Source of the DNA: an uncultured Lachnospiraceae bacterium
GTDB taxonomy: Bacteria > Bacillota > Clostridia > Lachnospirales > Lachnospiraceae
Reading direction: 5' to 3'
DNA length: 64,000 nucleotides
NCBI GenBank assembly: GCA_944381405.1
Contig: CALWLA010000010.1
Span: forward strand, 1-64,000
The notes beneath the pieces are model-generated. The model made no database searches and was not told the origin of the DNA. It saw only the letters and a program-made list of their open reading frames with translations. Positions 52,428 through 62,137 of the stretch are shown piece by piece. Every line of letters starts with the position of its first letter. Position 1 is the first letter of the stretch. A program made the translations under genes and the position numbers.

Positions 52428-53828
52428 TTATGCTTCTTCCTTGCCCGGCAAAAACAGGCTCAGCAGCAGGGACACCACAAACACGCCTGCCACCGCGTTG
52501 CCGTTGAAGATATCTCCCACCACCTGTGGGAATGCCGCAAAGAAATTGGCCGAGGTCTGGGTCACTCCCACGCCCACGCAGAAGGCAAGGGATACGATCA
52601 GCATGGTCCGGTCGTCGAACCGGCACTCCTTCAGCATCTTGATGCCCTCGTACATGATGGAACCAAACATCATGACAGTGCAGCCTCCCAGCACCGACTG
52701 GGGCAGGGAATTGAAGAAGGCTCCCAGAGGCGGGAACAGGGATGCCAGGATCAGGATCAGAGCTCCCATAAAGATCGTGAAACGGTTGATCACCTGAGTC
52801 ATGGTCACAAGGCCCACATTCTGGCTGAAGGAGGTCAGGGGCAGGCAGCCGAAGCAGCCGGAAATGGCGCTGGAAAAACCGTCCACCGCAAGCGAGCCCC
52901 GAAGCTCTTCCATCTTGATGTCCCGGTTCAGGGCGCCAGTGCAAAGGGCCGTGGTGGCGCCTGTGGTCTCCGCCGCAGATACCAGATAGACGATGGCAAT
53001 GGTAAAGAAAGCCCCCAGATCGAACACCGGCTTGTGGCTGGTAAAGAACACCAGCTTCGGGATGCTGAATACCCCCACCTCCCCGATGGTCTTGGAGATG
53101 CCGGAAAAATCCACCATGGGCGCGATGCCTGCCACCGTAAAGATCACCGCCAGAACATAGCCGAAGATCAGCCCGATCAGAATGTTCAGGTTCTTATAGA
53201 CGCCCTTCAGACGGTACCGTGACACCAGGCAGACGATCAGGGTAAAGGTACCCACCAGCAGGTGATACCATGCGCCGAAATCCTCTACGCCGCTGCCGCC
53301 GCCCCAGGAATCCATGCCCACGGACAACAGGGACAGTCCGATGGCGATGACCACGCAGGCGGATACCACCGGCGTCAGGAAGCGCTTCCAGTATTTTGAA
53401 GAAAGTCCTACCAGACCTTCAAAAATTCCGCCCAGGATAACGGCTCCCACCATGCCCTCGTAGCCCAGCTCCGGATTGGTGCAGATCATGAGAAGGCTGC
53501 CCAGAAAGGTAAAGCTGACGCCCATGACGATAGGCAGTCCGGAACCGATCTTCCAGATGGGATAAAGCTGCATGCAGGTTCCGATACCTGCCGCAAACAT
53601 GGCGCACTGCAAAAGCTGGGTGATCTCCGCAGAGCTCAGATGCTCTCCGGTGCCCCGCACCAGAGCCGCGCCGCAAACGATCAGCACCGGAGCCAGGTTT
53701 GCCACGAACATGGCCAGCACATGCTGCATGCCGAAGGGAATGGCCTTCCTCAGCGGCACTCTTCCGTTCAGCCGGTAGATGTTTTCCGTACTGACGGTAG
53801 TCACTTTTTCTTCCTTGTCGATATTCAT
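52428..53828 (-). CDS. NCS2 family purine permease (xanthine/uric acid type)
   Basis: A 466-residue nucleobase:cation symporter with about 14 membrane segments. PFGMQHVLAMFVANLAP at the start, VSAAETTGATTALC and TSFSQNVGLVTMTQV are the family signatures; the QNVG form points to xanthine or urate rather than uracil. The ATG at 53828 follows AAGGGG. It is divergent from the restriction gene. No purine riboswitch was found in its 130-nt leader. Confidence 0.88.
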   Translation of the reverse strand: MNIDKEEKVTTVSTENIYRLNGRVPLRKAIPFGMQHVLAMFVANLAPVLIVCGAALVRGTGEHLSSAEITQLLQCAMFAAGIGTCMQLYPIWKIGSGLPIVMGVSFTFLGSLLMICTNPELGYEGMVGAVILGGIFEGLVGLSSKYWKRFLTPVVSACVVIAIGLSLLSVGMDSWGGGSGVEDFGAWYHLLVGTFTLIVCLVSRYRLKGVYKNLNILIGLIFGYVLAVIFTVAGIAPMVDFSGISKTIGEVGVFSIPKLVFFTSHKPVFDLGAFFTIAIVYLVSAAETTGATTALCTGALNRDIKMEELRGSLAVDGFSSAISGCFGCLPLTSFSQNVGLVTMTQVINRFTIFMGALILILASLFPPLGAFFNSLPQSVLGGCTVMMFGSIMYEGIKMLKECRFDDRTMLIVSLAFCVGVGVTQTSANFFAAFPQVVGDIFNGNAVAGVFVVSLLLSLFLPGKEEA

Positions 53829-53879
53829 ACGCTTTCCCCTTATCATTTTTTCTATTCAATTATACATAAATTTTATTCC

Positions 53880-53918
53880 TTGTCCAGACGGCCCGCCCAT
53901 GATAGAATATTCTATAAT
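53880..53918 (+). promoter_or_regulatory. promoter with palindrome for the restriction-modification operon
   Basis: TTGTCC at 53880-53885 and TAGAAT at 53903-53908, 17-nt spacer. The perfect 14-bp palindrome ATAGAATATTCTAT (53902-53915) covers the -10 box and could be an operator. A second TATAAT is at 53913-53918. Confidence 0.6.
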
Positions 53919-53922
53919 TGCG

Positions 53923-53946
53923 GAAACCGGCGACAAGGCCGGTTTC
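53923..53946 (+). other. 5' UTR hairpin before the restriction endonuclease gene
   Basis: GAAACCGGC and GCCGGTTTC are perfect 9-bp arms with a 6-nt loop, ending 4 nt before the AGGAGG site. No U-run follows, so it may affect translation rather than termination. Confidence 0.6.
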
Positions 53947-53960
53947 TGCCAGGAGGCACT

Positions 53961-54779
53961 ATGGACTATCAGAAGGAACAGGCGATCCGCGCCCTGGTGG
54001 ATCAGAAGATCAAGGCCTTTGCCGAAGCCCAGTACCGGCGGCACCGGCGGGAGGCGGAAAACCCGGAGGGCGTCATCAACTCCAAAAAGAACAACTGCTT
54101 TATCGCAGAGCTGGGGGAGGAATTCATGTTTTATTCCGCCTTTGTCCGCAGCTTTGACAGCTCCTTCGGGGGCGTTCTGGAGGATCTGGGGAACGAGATC
54201 GCGCGGCTCAGCTTTGAGGTCCGGGGAAAGATCGATTCCTTTATCCTGCCTCAGCAACAGTCCCATATGGACGCCATGTTTACGGAATACGACGGCCACC
54301 GGCCGCCGAAGATCGAGGATTACGACCGGTTTTCCTGCATGATTCCGGGAAATGTCGCAAGCTACGCCAAGACCCATGACACGGACAATTATTTTTACGA
54401 CCCGGTCTCCCGCACCCATTACGTCATCGAACTGAAGTCCGGCGGGGATCTGGACAACAAAAAAGCCAAGGCGGAAAAACGGGAGCTTTTGACAGAGTAT
54501 TTCCTTCTGCGGAACAAATACCCGGAGGATTCCGTGCATATTTATCTGGCCACCGCCTATAACCGTTTTGGCGAAGGTAATCCCTGGCGTCAGAGCCGGG
54601 TGCTGCAGTATTTCGACCTCAGAGAGCTCCTCATCGGCCGGGATTACTGGAACTTCGTCTGCGGCAGCAGACAGGGGTTTGACATCCTGTTTTCCCAATA
54701 CCGGGAAAGCGCAGGCCGCTATATCCGGGAAGCCCTTCCCGCCATCAAAAATCTTTACTTTAAGGATACCTGTTCATGA
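53961..54779 (+). CDS. type II restriction endonuclease, probably TdeIII-like
   Basis: A 272-residue protein. The PD-(D/E)XK core is suggested by YDPVSRTHYVIELKSGGDLDNKKAK near residue 155-180 (Asp, Glu, Lys spaced as D...ExK). RSFDSSFGGVLEDLGNEIA and ATAYNRFGEGNPWRQSRVLQYFDLRELLIG resemble the TdeIII family as remembered; that family cuts GGNCC, but specificity is not claimed here. The ATG at 53961 has AGGAGG upstream. It overlaps the methyltransferase gene by 4 nt, which is the main support for the call. Confidence 0.72.
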   Translation: MDYQKEQAIRALVDQKIKAFAEAQYRRHRREAENPEGVINSKKNNCFIAELGEEFMFYSAFVRSFDSSFGGVLEDLGNEIARLSFEVRGKIDSFILPQQQSHMDAMFTEYDGHRPPKIEDYDRFSCMIPGNVASYAKTHDTDNYFYDPVSRTHYVIELKSGGDLDNKKAKAEKRELLTEYFLLRNKYPEDSVHIYLATAYNRFGEGNPWRQSRVLQYFDLRELLIGRDYWNFVCGSRQGFDILFSQYRESAGRYIREALPAIKNLYFKDTCS

Positions 54780-55510
54780 TCAATGTAGATGAAATCAAAG
54801 ACTTTCGGATGCTTCAGGCAGACTGCTTTGAAGTCCTCAAGGAAATCCCGGACCACTCCGTCAACCTGATTCTGACGGATCCCCCCTACAATCTCGCCAG
54901 CTACAGCACCGGCAACATGAAATTTGACTGGCGGGCCGAGGTCAACAACAACGTGGCCAAGTGGGATGAGCTGCCCCTCAATCCGGAGGATCTGGTGGCA
55001 GAATTTCAGAGAGTCCTGGCCCCTGCGGGAAATATCTTTATCTTCTGCTCCTATAACCTGCTGGGAGATTATCACCGGGTCTTCGATCCCGTTTTCGATA
55101 CCTTCCAGTTTATGGTGTGGCACAAGACCAATCCCACTCCCAGCATCCGCAAATCCAGCTTTCTCAACTCCTGCGAGCTGATCGTCTGCTGCTGGAACAA
55201 GGGACATACCTGGAATTTTACCCGGCAGAATGAAATGCACAATTTCTTTGAGAGCCCCATCTGCATGGGAAGGGAACGGCTGAAAAACCCAAAGCACCCC
55301 ACCCAGAAGCCGGTTTCCGTGCTGCAGCATATCATCCGCATCGCCAGCAATCCGGGAGATCTGGTGCTGGATCCCTTTGCGGGAGTTGCCTCCACCGGCG
55401 CCGCCGCTTTGCCTCTGGACCGGCGTTTCCTGGGGATCGAGCTGGATTCGGAATACTATGCAGCCGGGCTTAAGCGGCTTCAGGAGCTACCGCAGCCCCC
55501 GCTGCCCTGA
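54776..55510 (+). CDS. DNA methyltransferase of the type II restriction-modification system
   Basis: A 244-residue beta-class amino-methyltransferase: catalytic motif IV DPPY (about residue 38) comes before the AdoMet motif I DPFAGVASTGAAA (about residue 200). DPPY suits N6-adenine or N4-cytosine methylation; which one, and the target, are not readable. The compact size is normal for the family. It is coupled to the endonuclease gene by an ATGA overlap. Confidence 0.9.
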   Translation: MINVDEIKDFRMLQADCFEVLKEIPDHSVNLILTDPPYNLASYSTGNMKFDWRAEVNNNVAKWDELPLNPEDLVAEFQRVLAPAGNIFIFCSYNLLGDYHRVFDPVFDTFQFMVWHKTNPTPSIRKSSFLNSCELIVCCWNKGHTWNFTRQNEMHNFFESPICMGRERLKNPKHPTQKPVSVLQHIIRIASNPGDLVLDPFAGVASTGAAALPLDRRFLGIELDSEYYAAGLKRLQELPQPPLP

Positions 55511-55572
55511 TCGTTCCGATTCCTGATAGCCACCGGTGGGCCCATCCAACTCTGTCAGCTGCCGCTGCAAAT

Positions 55573-56553
55573 TTAACTGCCGCTGCAGAACCGCCGGCCC
55601 TGCCAGGTATCCCGCTCCTGAAAGCGCCTGGCAAACAGATTCAGCACCCGTTTCTTGTCGCCGCTCCATGCGGGGGCGATCAACAGCCGCTTCGGCGCGT
55701 CTCCCGTCAGCCGGTGCACCGTCATTTCCGGCGGCAAAAGCTCTATCAGACTGATCACGAGATCCACGTAGGCCTCCATGCCATAATCGGTAAAGGAGGT
55801 CTTTTCTTCGGAAAGGTACAGCCGCCCCAGGTCCGTGTCCTTCAGGATCTGCAGAAGCTGCAGCTTGATGCCGTCGATTCCCCCATAGGCTGTCTGAAAG
55901 GAAGCCAGCCAGGAGACCGTTTCCTCCATCATGTCCTCCGTTTCTCCCGGAAGCCCCAGAATCACATGTACCACCACCTCGAGGCCCGCCGCCTTCAGGC
56001 GCTTTACCGCATCCGTAAACACAGGAAGCCCATAGCCCCTGCGGATAAATTTTGCAGTTTCTTCATGGATGGTCTGGAGCCCCAGCTCTATGGTCACAGG
56101 CTTTTTCTGATGGAGCCGTGCCAACATGTCCACCATCTCCTCCGGCAGGCAGTCGGGCCTTGTGGCGATGGACAGGGCGAGGATCTCCGGATGCTCCGCC
56201 GCTGCGGCAAACAGAGGCTCCAGCCGGGAGACCGGCCCGTAGGTGTTGGTAAAGGACTGAAAATAGGCGATATAGCCCGCCGCTCCCGCCTTTGGAAGCT
56301 TCCCTGCGATCCTGGCCTTTGCCAGGCGGATCTGTTCCCCCACCGGAAGGGCTGAGGACTCCGCAAAGTCGCCGCTGCCGCCCTCGCTGCAGAAAATACA
56401 GCCCCGCTTCCCCAGCCGTCCGTCCCGGTTGGGACAGGTGCAGCCGGTCTGCAGGGACAGCCGGTATACCTTGCCCCCAAAGCGTTGTTTCATCTCATAG
56501 TCAAGGCTGTGGTAGGGTTTCCCGTTCCACAGCCTCTTTTCTTCCTGCATCAT
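55573..56553 (-). CDS. radical SAM protein, TIGR01212/YtqA family
   Basis: A 326-residue radical SAM enzyme. The cluster motif CTCPNRDGRLGKRGCIFC is non-canonical, as in this family; FTNTYGP, SIATRPDCL, ELGLQTIHEETAKFIRRG and HVILGLPGETEDMM follow. Related to tRNA-modifying Elp3-like enzymes, but without an acetyltransferase domain; the substrate is unassigned. Its start overlaps the histidine kinase stop by 4 nt. Confidence 0.92.
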   Translation of the reverse strand: MMQEEKRLWNGKPYHSLDYEMKQRFGGKVYRLSLQTGCTCPNRDGRLGKRGCIFCSEGGSGDFAESSALPVGEQIRLAKARIAGKLPKAGAAGYIAYFQSFTNTYGPVSRLEPLFAAAAEHPEILALSIATRPDCLPEEMVDMLARLHQKKPVTIELGLQTIHEETAKFIRRGYGLPVFTDAVKRLKAAGLEVVVHVILGLPGETEDMMEETVSWLASFQTAYGGIDGIKLQLLQILKDTDLGRLYLSEEKTSFTDYGMEAYVDLVISLIELLPPEMTVHRLTGDAPKRLLIAPAWSGDKKRVLNLFARRFQERDTWQGRRFCSGS

Positions 56554-57476
56554 TCTGTTTCCGCCTCTATTCCATGCTCCGGGATCCGCACGATGAATTC
56601 GCTGCCGTTCCCCAGCTTTGATCTCAGCTCGATGCTGCCTCCATAGTAATTGACGATATGCTTGACGATGGAGAGCCCCAGGCCCGTTCCGCCGGTCTCC
56701 CGGGAGCGGCCCTTGTCCACGCGGTAAAAGCGGTTGAAGATCTTTTCCTGCTCCTCCGGAGCCACGCCGATTCCCGTATCCCGCACCCGCAGGATCATGT
56801 AGCCGTTTTCGTTATGGGCATTGATCCAGACCTTTCCCAGCCGTTTGTTATAGCGGATGGCATTGCTGATGAGGTTGGAGACGATCTCCTCCATCTGGCC
56901 ATAGTCCGCATAGACATGCACATGGTTCATGGCATAGTTGCAGAGGGTCACCTTGGCCGCCTTTGCCCTGGGCTCGTAGGCCACCACCCGGTCCGCGATG
57001 AGTTCGCTCATGTCGATGTCCATCAGCTCCGGCTTTACGTCATGGGCTTCCAGCTTGGAAACCGCCAGGATGTCCGCGATAAGGACCGTCATCCGATCCG
57101 CCTCGTTTTTGATCCGGCGGATCACGTCCTTCTGCATGACAGGATCCGGGATCATGTCGTTTTCCAGAAGCTCCGCATAGCCCTTGATGGAGGTGATGGG
57201 GGTCTTCAGCTCATGGCTCGCATTGGAGAAAAATTCCTGGCGGATCTCCCGCTCCTTGAGCAGGGTTGCATTCAGCCTGTCCAGATCCTCCGTCACCTTG
57301 GCCATATAGATGTCCACGATTCCATAGGAGATCAGCAGAGCCGCCAGCACTGCCATGACCGGATGGGTCTGATTGATCAAAAGGATCGCTGCCGCAAGCA
57401 CCAGTGCGATCAGCAGCATTGGCAGAAGCCTTTTTTTCTGCAGTTTGTCTTTCCAAAAATTCTTCAGCTTTTCCAT
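56550..57476 (-). CDS. sensor histidine kinase
   Basis: A 308-residue kinase with two closely spaced membrane segments (about 18-36 and 40-56) and almost no outside loop. HisKA carries the phospho-acceptor His88 in FFSNASHELKTP, and HATPase has NAIRYN, DTGIGVAPEEQEKIF and GTGLGLSIVKHIV. With so little exposed, it probably senses the membrane or a partner protein. It is paired with the OmpR-type regulator gene 6 nt upstream. Confidence 0.93.
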   Translation of the reverse strand: MEKLKNFWKDKLQKKRLLPMLLIALVLAAAILLINQTHPVMAVLAALLISYGIVDIYMAKVTEDLDRLNATLLKEREIRQEFFSNASHELKTPITSIKGYAELLENDMIPDPVMQKDVIRRIKNEADRMTVLIADILAVSKLEAHDVKPELMDIDMSELIADRVVAYEPRAKAAKVTLCNYAMNHVHVYADYGQMEEIVSNLISNAIRYNKRLGKVWINAHNENGYMILRVRDTGIGVAPEEQEKIFNRFYRVDKGRSRETGGTGLGLSIVKHIVNYYGGSIELRSKLGNGSEFIVRIPEHGIEAETE

Positions 57477-57482
57477 CTGTCC

Positions 57483-58223
57483 TTACTTCAGCTTGTAGCC
57501 GATGCCCCGCACCGTCTGGATCAGATTGCCTTCCTCATCCCCCAGCTTCTGGCGCAGGGATTTGATGTGCATGTCCACGGTCCGGGATTCCCCGTCGTAT
57601 TCATAGCCCCAGATAGAGTTCAGAAGCTCGTCTCTTGTGGCTACAAAGGAGGGCCGTTCCATCAGATATTTCAACAGCTTGTATTCCTTGTTGGTCAGCT
57701 CCACCGGCTGCCCCTGTACCGTCACCTCATGGCGGCCTTCGTCCAGAAGGATGTCCTTATATACCAGGCGGCCCTTCTTCGGCTCCTGCCGTTCCTCTGC
57801 TGGCTGGTTTTCGGTTCCTGCCGCCTCGGCTTCCCCATCGGAAAGCGGCTCCCTGTGGCTGCGGCGCAGAAGGCTCCGGATCCGGGCCCCCAGCTCCAGC
57901 ACGCCAAAGGGCTTGACCATGTAGTCGTCCGCACCGCCGTCCAGGCCGATGACCTTGTCCAGCTCCTTGTCCTTAGCCGTCAGAATCAGGATCGGGATGT
58001 CCTTTACGGCAGGCATCTTCCGGATCTCCCGGATGGCGGTTATGCCGTCCATGCCCGGCAGCATCAGGTCAAAGATCGCCATATCCGGCCGGTCCTGTTC
58101 AATGGAGCTGAGGGCGTCTTCTGCATTTTCAAAGGCAAGGGGTTCGTACTGAAAACCGCTGATGGCAATGCTCAGCAGATTTCTGATATTCAGGTCGTCT
58201 TCTATAATGTAGATCTTTTCCAT
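57483..58223 (-). CDS. OmpR/PhoB-family response regulator
   Basis: A 246-residue regulator: receiver with acidic pair ED (9-10), phospho-acceptor Asp52 (AIFDLMLPGMDG) and Lys in MVKPFG, an unusually long charged linker (about 125-155), and a winged-helix domain ending SIWGYEYDGESRTVDMHIKSLRQK. The ATG at 58223 follows AGGAGG. The regulated genes are unknown; the radical SAM gene is in the same operon. Confidence 0.94.
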   Translation of the reverse strand: MEKIYIIEDDLNIRNLLSIAISGFQYEPLAFENAEDALSSIEQDRPDMAIFDLMLPGMDGITAIREIRKMPAVKDIPILILTAKDKELDKVIGLDGGADDYMVKPFGVLELGARIRSLLRRSHREPLSDGEAEAAGTENQPAEERQEPKKGRLVYKDILLDEGRHEVTVQGQPVELTNKEYKLLKYLMERPSFVATRDELLNSIWGYEYDGESRTVDMHIKSLRQKLGDEEGNLIQTVRGIGYKLK

Positions 58224-58301
58224 CCATTCCTCCTGTGGGTCACGCTGTAGGACTCGCTGCGCTTCATGCTGTCTGCCTGCGGCAGGGCAAGCTTTCTTCT
58301 C

Positions 58302-58330
58302 CAGTATAAGGCACACAAAAGGCTTTCGCA
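58302..58330 (-). promoter_or_regulatory. promoter of the two-component/radical SAM operon
   Basis: TTGCGA at 58325-58330 and TATACT at 58302-58307 on the minus strand, 17-nt spacer. The -35 is within the last codons of the glutamine synthetase gene region. Confidence 0.65.
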
Positions 58331-58334
58331 AGCT

Positions 58335-60422
58335 TTAAACGTAAAACAAAAGCTCCGTATAATCCGGGAAGGGCCAACGATTTCTGGCGGTCAGCTGCTC
58401 CAGCCCGTCGGCAGTCTTCCGGAGGGCCTTCATGGCAGGCAGCAGCTTTTCCCTAGAATAAAAGGCCCTGTCCCTTGCCTCCTCCGGTTCCTGCTGTAAA
58501 AGCCGCTCCAAGGCGTCTCCCCCATCCCGCAGCCGGTCCACGCCTTCTGTCAGCCGCTTTGCCAGCTCTTCCTCCTGCCAGGAACGGAGGCCAATACGCC
58601 GTTTCTGATCGATTCCTGCCGCAAGCTCCGCGCTGTAGGCGAAGGCTGCCGGGAATATCTCCCGATGAAGCATCTGCAACATGGTCTCCGCCTCGATGCG
58701 GACCGTTTTTTCATATTCCTCAAAACCAACCTGCTGCCGGGCCTGCACCTCTTCCTCCGTGTAGATCCCGTGGGTCTGGAAGAGCTTCAGATTTTTGTCA
58801 GCCGTATACCAGGCATAGGCCTCCGGGGTGGAAGCGAGATTCAAAAGTCCCCGTTTTTCCGCCTCCTTCACCCAGGCCTCGCTGTAGCCGTTGCCGTTGA
58901 ACAGGATCCGCTTGTGGGTCTTCAGCTCGTTCCGCACAAGCTGCAGGATCTCTTCCTGCTCCGGAAGCCTGCCATCCTCCTTTTCCAGCCGGTTCGCATA
59001 TACCCGCAGGCTTTCCGCCACCGCCGTATTCAGCATCACGTTGGTGCAGGAAACGTTCAGCATGGAACCCGGCATGCGGAATTCAAATTTATTGCCGGTA
59101 AAGGCAAAGGGAGAGGTCCGGTTTCTGTCGGAACGGTCCCTGGGAAACTCCGGCAGCACCTCCGGATTTGCGATGCTTCCCGTCTCTTTTCTTTCCGGGC
59201 AGTTTTTTCCTGTCATAAGGGATTCCGCCACCCGCATCAGATCGTCTCCGATAAACATGGATACGATGGCAGGAGGCGCTTCGTGCCCGCCAAGCCTATG
59301 GTCGTTGCCCGCCGTAGCCACGGAGATCCGCAGAAGATCCTGATACTCGTCCACCGCCCGGATGACCGCCGTAAAGAACAGCAGGAACTGGAGGTTTTCC
59401 TCGGGATGCTCGCCCGGTTTCAGAAGATTTTCCCCCGTATCCGTGGACAGGGCCCAGTTGTTGTGCTTTCCGGAGCCGTTGATGCCCTCGAAGGGTTTTT
59501 CATGCAACAGGCAGGCCAGGTCATGCCGGGCCGCCGTCTTTTTCAGCACCTCCATCACCAGCTGATTCTGATCCGCAGCGATATTGCCTACCTGAAACAC
59601 CGGGGCGAGCTCATGCTGGCAGGGGGCCACCTCGTTGTGTTCTGTCTTTGCGAAGATCCCCAGCTTCCAGAGCTCCTCGTCCACTTCCTCCATAAAGGCC
59701 TTGACCTGGGGCTTTATGCTTCCGAAATAATGGTCGGAAAGCTCCTGCCCTTTTGGCGCAGGGGCGCCGAACAGGGTCCTGCCGCAGAGCCGAAGGTCCA
59801 TCCGTTTTTCATAATCGCTTCTTTTGATCAGGAAATACTCCTGCTCGCAGCCTACGGTGGCGTTGACCCGCTTTACCTCCTTGCCCAGAAGCCGGAGCAG
59901 GCGGCAGGCCTCCCTGCTGAGGGCTTCCATGCTGCGCAGAAGGGGTGTTTTCTTATCCAGCACCTCCCCGGTATAGGAACAGAAGGTGGTGGGGATGCAC
60001 AAGGTGTTTTCCTTGATGAAGGCGTCTGAGGTCGGGTCCCAGGCGGTGTAGCCCCTGGCCTCAAAGGTAGTCCTGAGGCCTCCGGTAGGGAAGCTGGAGG
60101 CGTCCGGCTCTCCCTTGATGAGCTCTTTTCCGGAAAATTCCATGATGGCTCCGCCTTCCGCTTCCGGCTCGAGAAACGCCTCGTGTTTCTCCGCCGTCAC
60201 CCCGGTCATGGGCTGGAACCAGTGGGTATAGTGGGTAGCGCCCTTGGATACCGCCCAGTTTTTCATGGCTGCCGCCACCGCGTCTGCGATATCCGGCTCC
60301 AAGGCTTTTCCCTCCTTTCGGGTTTCCGAAAGAGCGCGGAAAATATGATCCGGAAGATATGCTCTCATTTCTCTGTCCGAAAAAACCATGCTGCCAAATA
60401 ATTCTTCTGTTCTGCTTTTCAT
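58335..60422 (-). CDS. glnN: glutamine synthetase type III
   Basis: A 695-residue GSIII, the large form of glutamine synthetase found in Bacteroidetes and clostridia, making glutamine from glutamate, ammonia and [30 protein letters not shown], the ATP/metal part [20 protein letters not shown] and [12 protein letters not shown], and the arginine in [15 protein letters not shown] are in order. The start at 60422 follows AAAGGAGG. It lies 73 nt after pyrG on the same strand; the two may be co-transcribed. Confidence 0.95.
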   Translation of the reverse strand: MKSRTEELFGSMVFSDREMRAYLPDHIFRALSETRKEGKALEPDIADAVAAAMKNWAVSKGATHYTHWFQPMTGVTAEKHEAFLEPEAEGGAIMEFSGKELIKGEPDASSFPTGGLRTTFEARGYTAWDPTSDAFIKENTLCIPTTFCSYTGEVLDKKTPLLRSMEALSREACRLLRLLGKEVKRVNATVGCEQEYFLIKRSDYEKRMDLRLCGRTLFGAPAPKGQELSDHYFGSIKPQVKAFMEEVDEELWKLGIFAKTEHNEVAPCQHELAPVFQVGNIAADQNQLVMEVLKKTAARHDLACLLHEKPFEGINGSGKHNNWALSTDTGENLLKPGEHPEENLQFLLFFTAVIRAVDEYQDLLRISVATAGNDHRLGGHEAPPAIVSMFIGDDLMRVAESLMTGKNCPERKETGSIANPEVLPEFPRDRSDRNRTSPFAFTGNKFEFRMPGSMLNVSCTNVMLNTAVAESLRVYANRLEKEDGRLPEQEEILQLVRNELKTHKRILFNGNGYSEAWVKEAEKRGLLNLASTPEAYAWYTADKNLKLFQTHGIYTEEEVQARQQVGFEEYEKTVRIEAETMLQMLHREIFPAAFAYSAELAAGIDQKRRIGLRSWQEEELAKRLTEGVDRLRDGGDALERLLQQEPEEARDRAFYSREKLLPAMKALRKTADGLEQLTARNRWPFPDYTELLFYV

Positions 60423-60495
60423 AGTGCTCCTCCTTTTTGAAAAACTGTTCTCTATAGGTTCCTGCCGGTCCGGGCTCCGCCCTTGCTCCGGCGGC

Positions 60496-62118
60496 TTACC
60501 GCTCTGTTTCCTGCCCGCGCCGGAGGGCTGCTCCGATAAATGCCGCAAACAGGGGATGGGGCCTTTGGGGACGGCTCTTAAACTCCGGATGATACTGCAC
60601 GCCGGTGTAGAAGGGATGCTCCGAAAGCTCCACCGCCTCCGCCAGCCGTCCGTCCGGCGACTGTCCGCAGATGGTCATGCCGTTTTCCTCGAAAATTTCC
60701 CGATAGGCATTATTGAACTCGTACCTGTGGCGGTGCCGCTCGTAGACCACCGGCTGCGCTTCTCCGTAGATTTCGGAAAGGCGGCTGCCCTCCCGCAGGC
60801 AGCAGGGGTAGGCGCCCAGCCGCATGGTGCCGCCCTTTTGGCCCTTTTCATCCTGATCCGGCATGAGATCGATCACCGGATTCCTGGTTTCCGGATTGAA
60901 TTCGCTGGAATCCGCCTCGGAAAGCCCCAGCACGTTTCTGGCAAATTCGATCACTGCGATCTGCATGCCCATGCAGATTCCCAGATAAGGCACCTTCTGC
61001 TCCCTGGCATATTCCGCCGCCTCCATCATGCCCTTTGTGCCCCGGCTGCCAAAGCCGCCTGGCAGGATGATTCCATCCGCTCCGGAAAGCCGTTCCTCCA
61101 CCGATTCCTTTTCCAGGGCCTCGCTGTCCACCCAGTCGATCTGAACCGCAGCCCGGTACTGCCATCCCCCGTGCCGGAGGGCCTCCGCCACGGAAAGATA
61201 TGCGTCGTGCAAAGCGGTATATTTTCCTACCAGGGCGATCCTGACGGTCCTTTCCGGATGATGGATCCGGTACACCATGTTTTCCCAGTCGGAAAGGTCA
61301 CACTCCCTGTCTTCCGGAAGCTTAAGCTCCCGCAGGACGATCTGGGCAAATCCTGCCTTTTCCAGCTCCAGGGGAGCGTCGTAGATGGAGGGCAGGGTCA
61401 GATTTTCGATGACGCAGTCCGGCTTCACATTACAGAACAAAGCGATCTTGTCCAGCACATCCCGTCCTACGGGCCCATCGCTTCTGGTGACGATGATATT
61501 GGGGAAGATTCCGTAGGAACGCAGCTCCCGGACAGAATGCTGGGTGGGCTTTGATTTGTATTCTCCGGAAGCCTCCAGATAGGGGATCAGGGTCACATGG
61601 ATGTAAAGGCTGTTTTCGCTGCCCACCTCCTGACCAACCTGCCGGATGGCCTCCAGGAAGGGCTGGGATTCGATGTCTCCCACGGTGCCGCCGATCTCCG
61701 TAATGACCACGTCCGCCTCGGTTTTTTTCTGGACCCCGTAGATAAACTCCTTGATCTCGTTGGTGATGTGGGGAATCACCTGCACCGTATGGCCCAGATA
61801 TTCCCCCTTCCGTTCCTTTTCGATGACGTTCTGGTATACCTTTCCGGTGGTCAGATTGGAGAAACGGTTCAGATCCTCGTCGATAAAACGCTCATAATGT
61901 CCGAGATCCAGGTCCGTTTCCGCCCCGTCCTCCGTCACGAATACTTCTCCATGCTGCAGTGGGCTCATGGTTCCCGGGTCCACGTTGATATAGGGATCCA
62001 GCTTCTGAGCCGCCACCTTGAAGTTCCTGGCCCGAAGGAGCCTGCCCAGAGACGCTGCGGTAATGCCCTTTCCCAAGCCGGAGATCACGCCTCCCGTTAC
62101 GAAAATAAATTTTGCCAT
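60496..62118 (-). CDS. pyrG: CTP synthase
   Basis: A 540-residue enzyme that aminates UTP using glutamine. The N-terminal synthase starts [21 protein letters not shown]; the C-terminal glutaminase has Cys in YLGICMGMQ and the His-Glu pair in [12 protein letters not shown]. Full length. It lies 19 nt after asnB, suggesting one operon asnB-pyrG-glnN of glutamine-linked genes. Confidence 0.97.
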   Translation of the reverse strand: MAKFIFVTGGVISGLGKGITAASLGRLLRARNFKVAAQKLDPYINVDPGTMSPLQHGEVFVTEDGAETDLDLGHYERFIDEDLNRFSNLTTGKVYQNVIEKERKGEYLGHTVQVIPHITNEIKEFIYGVQKKTEADVVITEIGGTVGDIESQPFLEAIRQVGQEVGSENSLYIHVTLIPYLEASGEYKSKPTQHSVRELRSYGIFPNIIVTRSDGPVGRDVLDKIALFCNVKPDCVIENLTLPSIYDAPLELEKAGFAQIVLRELKLPEDRECDLSDWENMVYRIHHPERTVRIALVGKYTALHDAYLSVAEALRHGGWQYRAAVQIDWVDSEALEKESVEERLSGADGIILPGGFGSRGTKGMMEAAEYAREQKVPYLGICMGMQIAVIEFARNVLGLSEADSSEFNPETRNPVIDLMPDQDEKGQKGGTMRLGAYPCCLREGSRLSEIYGEAQPVVYERHRHRYEFNNAYREIFEENGMTICGQSPDGRLAEAVELSEHPFYTGVQYHPEFKSRPQRPHPLFAAFIGAALRRGQETER

Positions 62119-62137
62119 CTATCCGTTCCTCCTTTTC

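Noticed and set aside
53829..53960. A purine riboswitch before the NCS2 permease
   Set aside because: No purine aptamer core or second-stage hairpin is visible on the minus strand of this interval.
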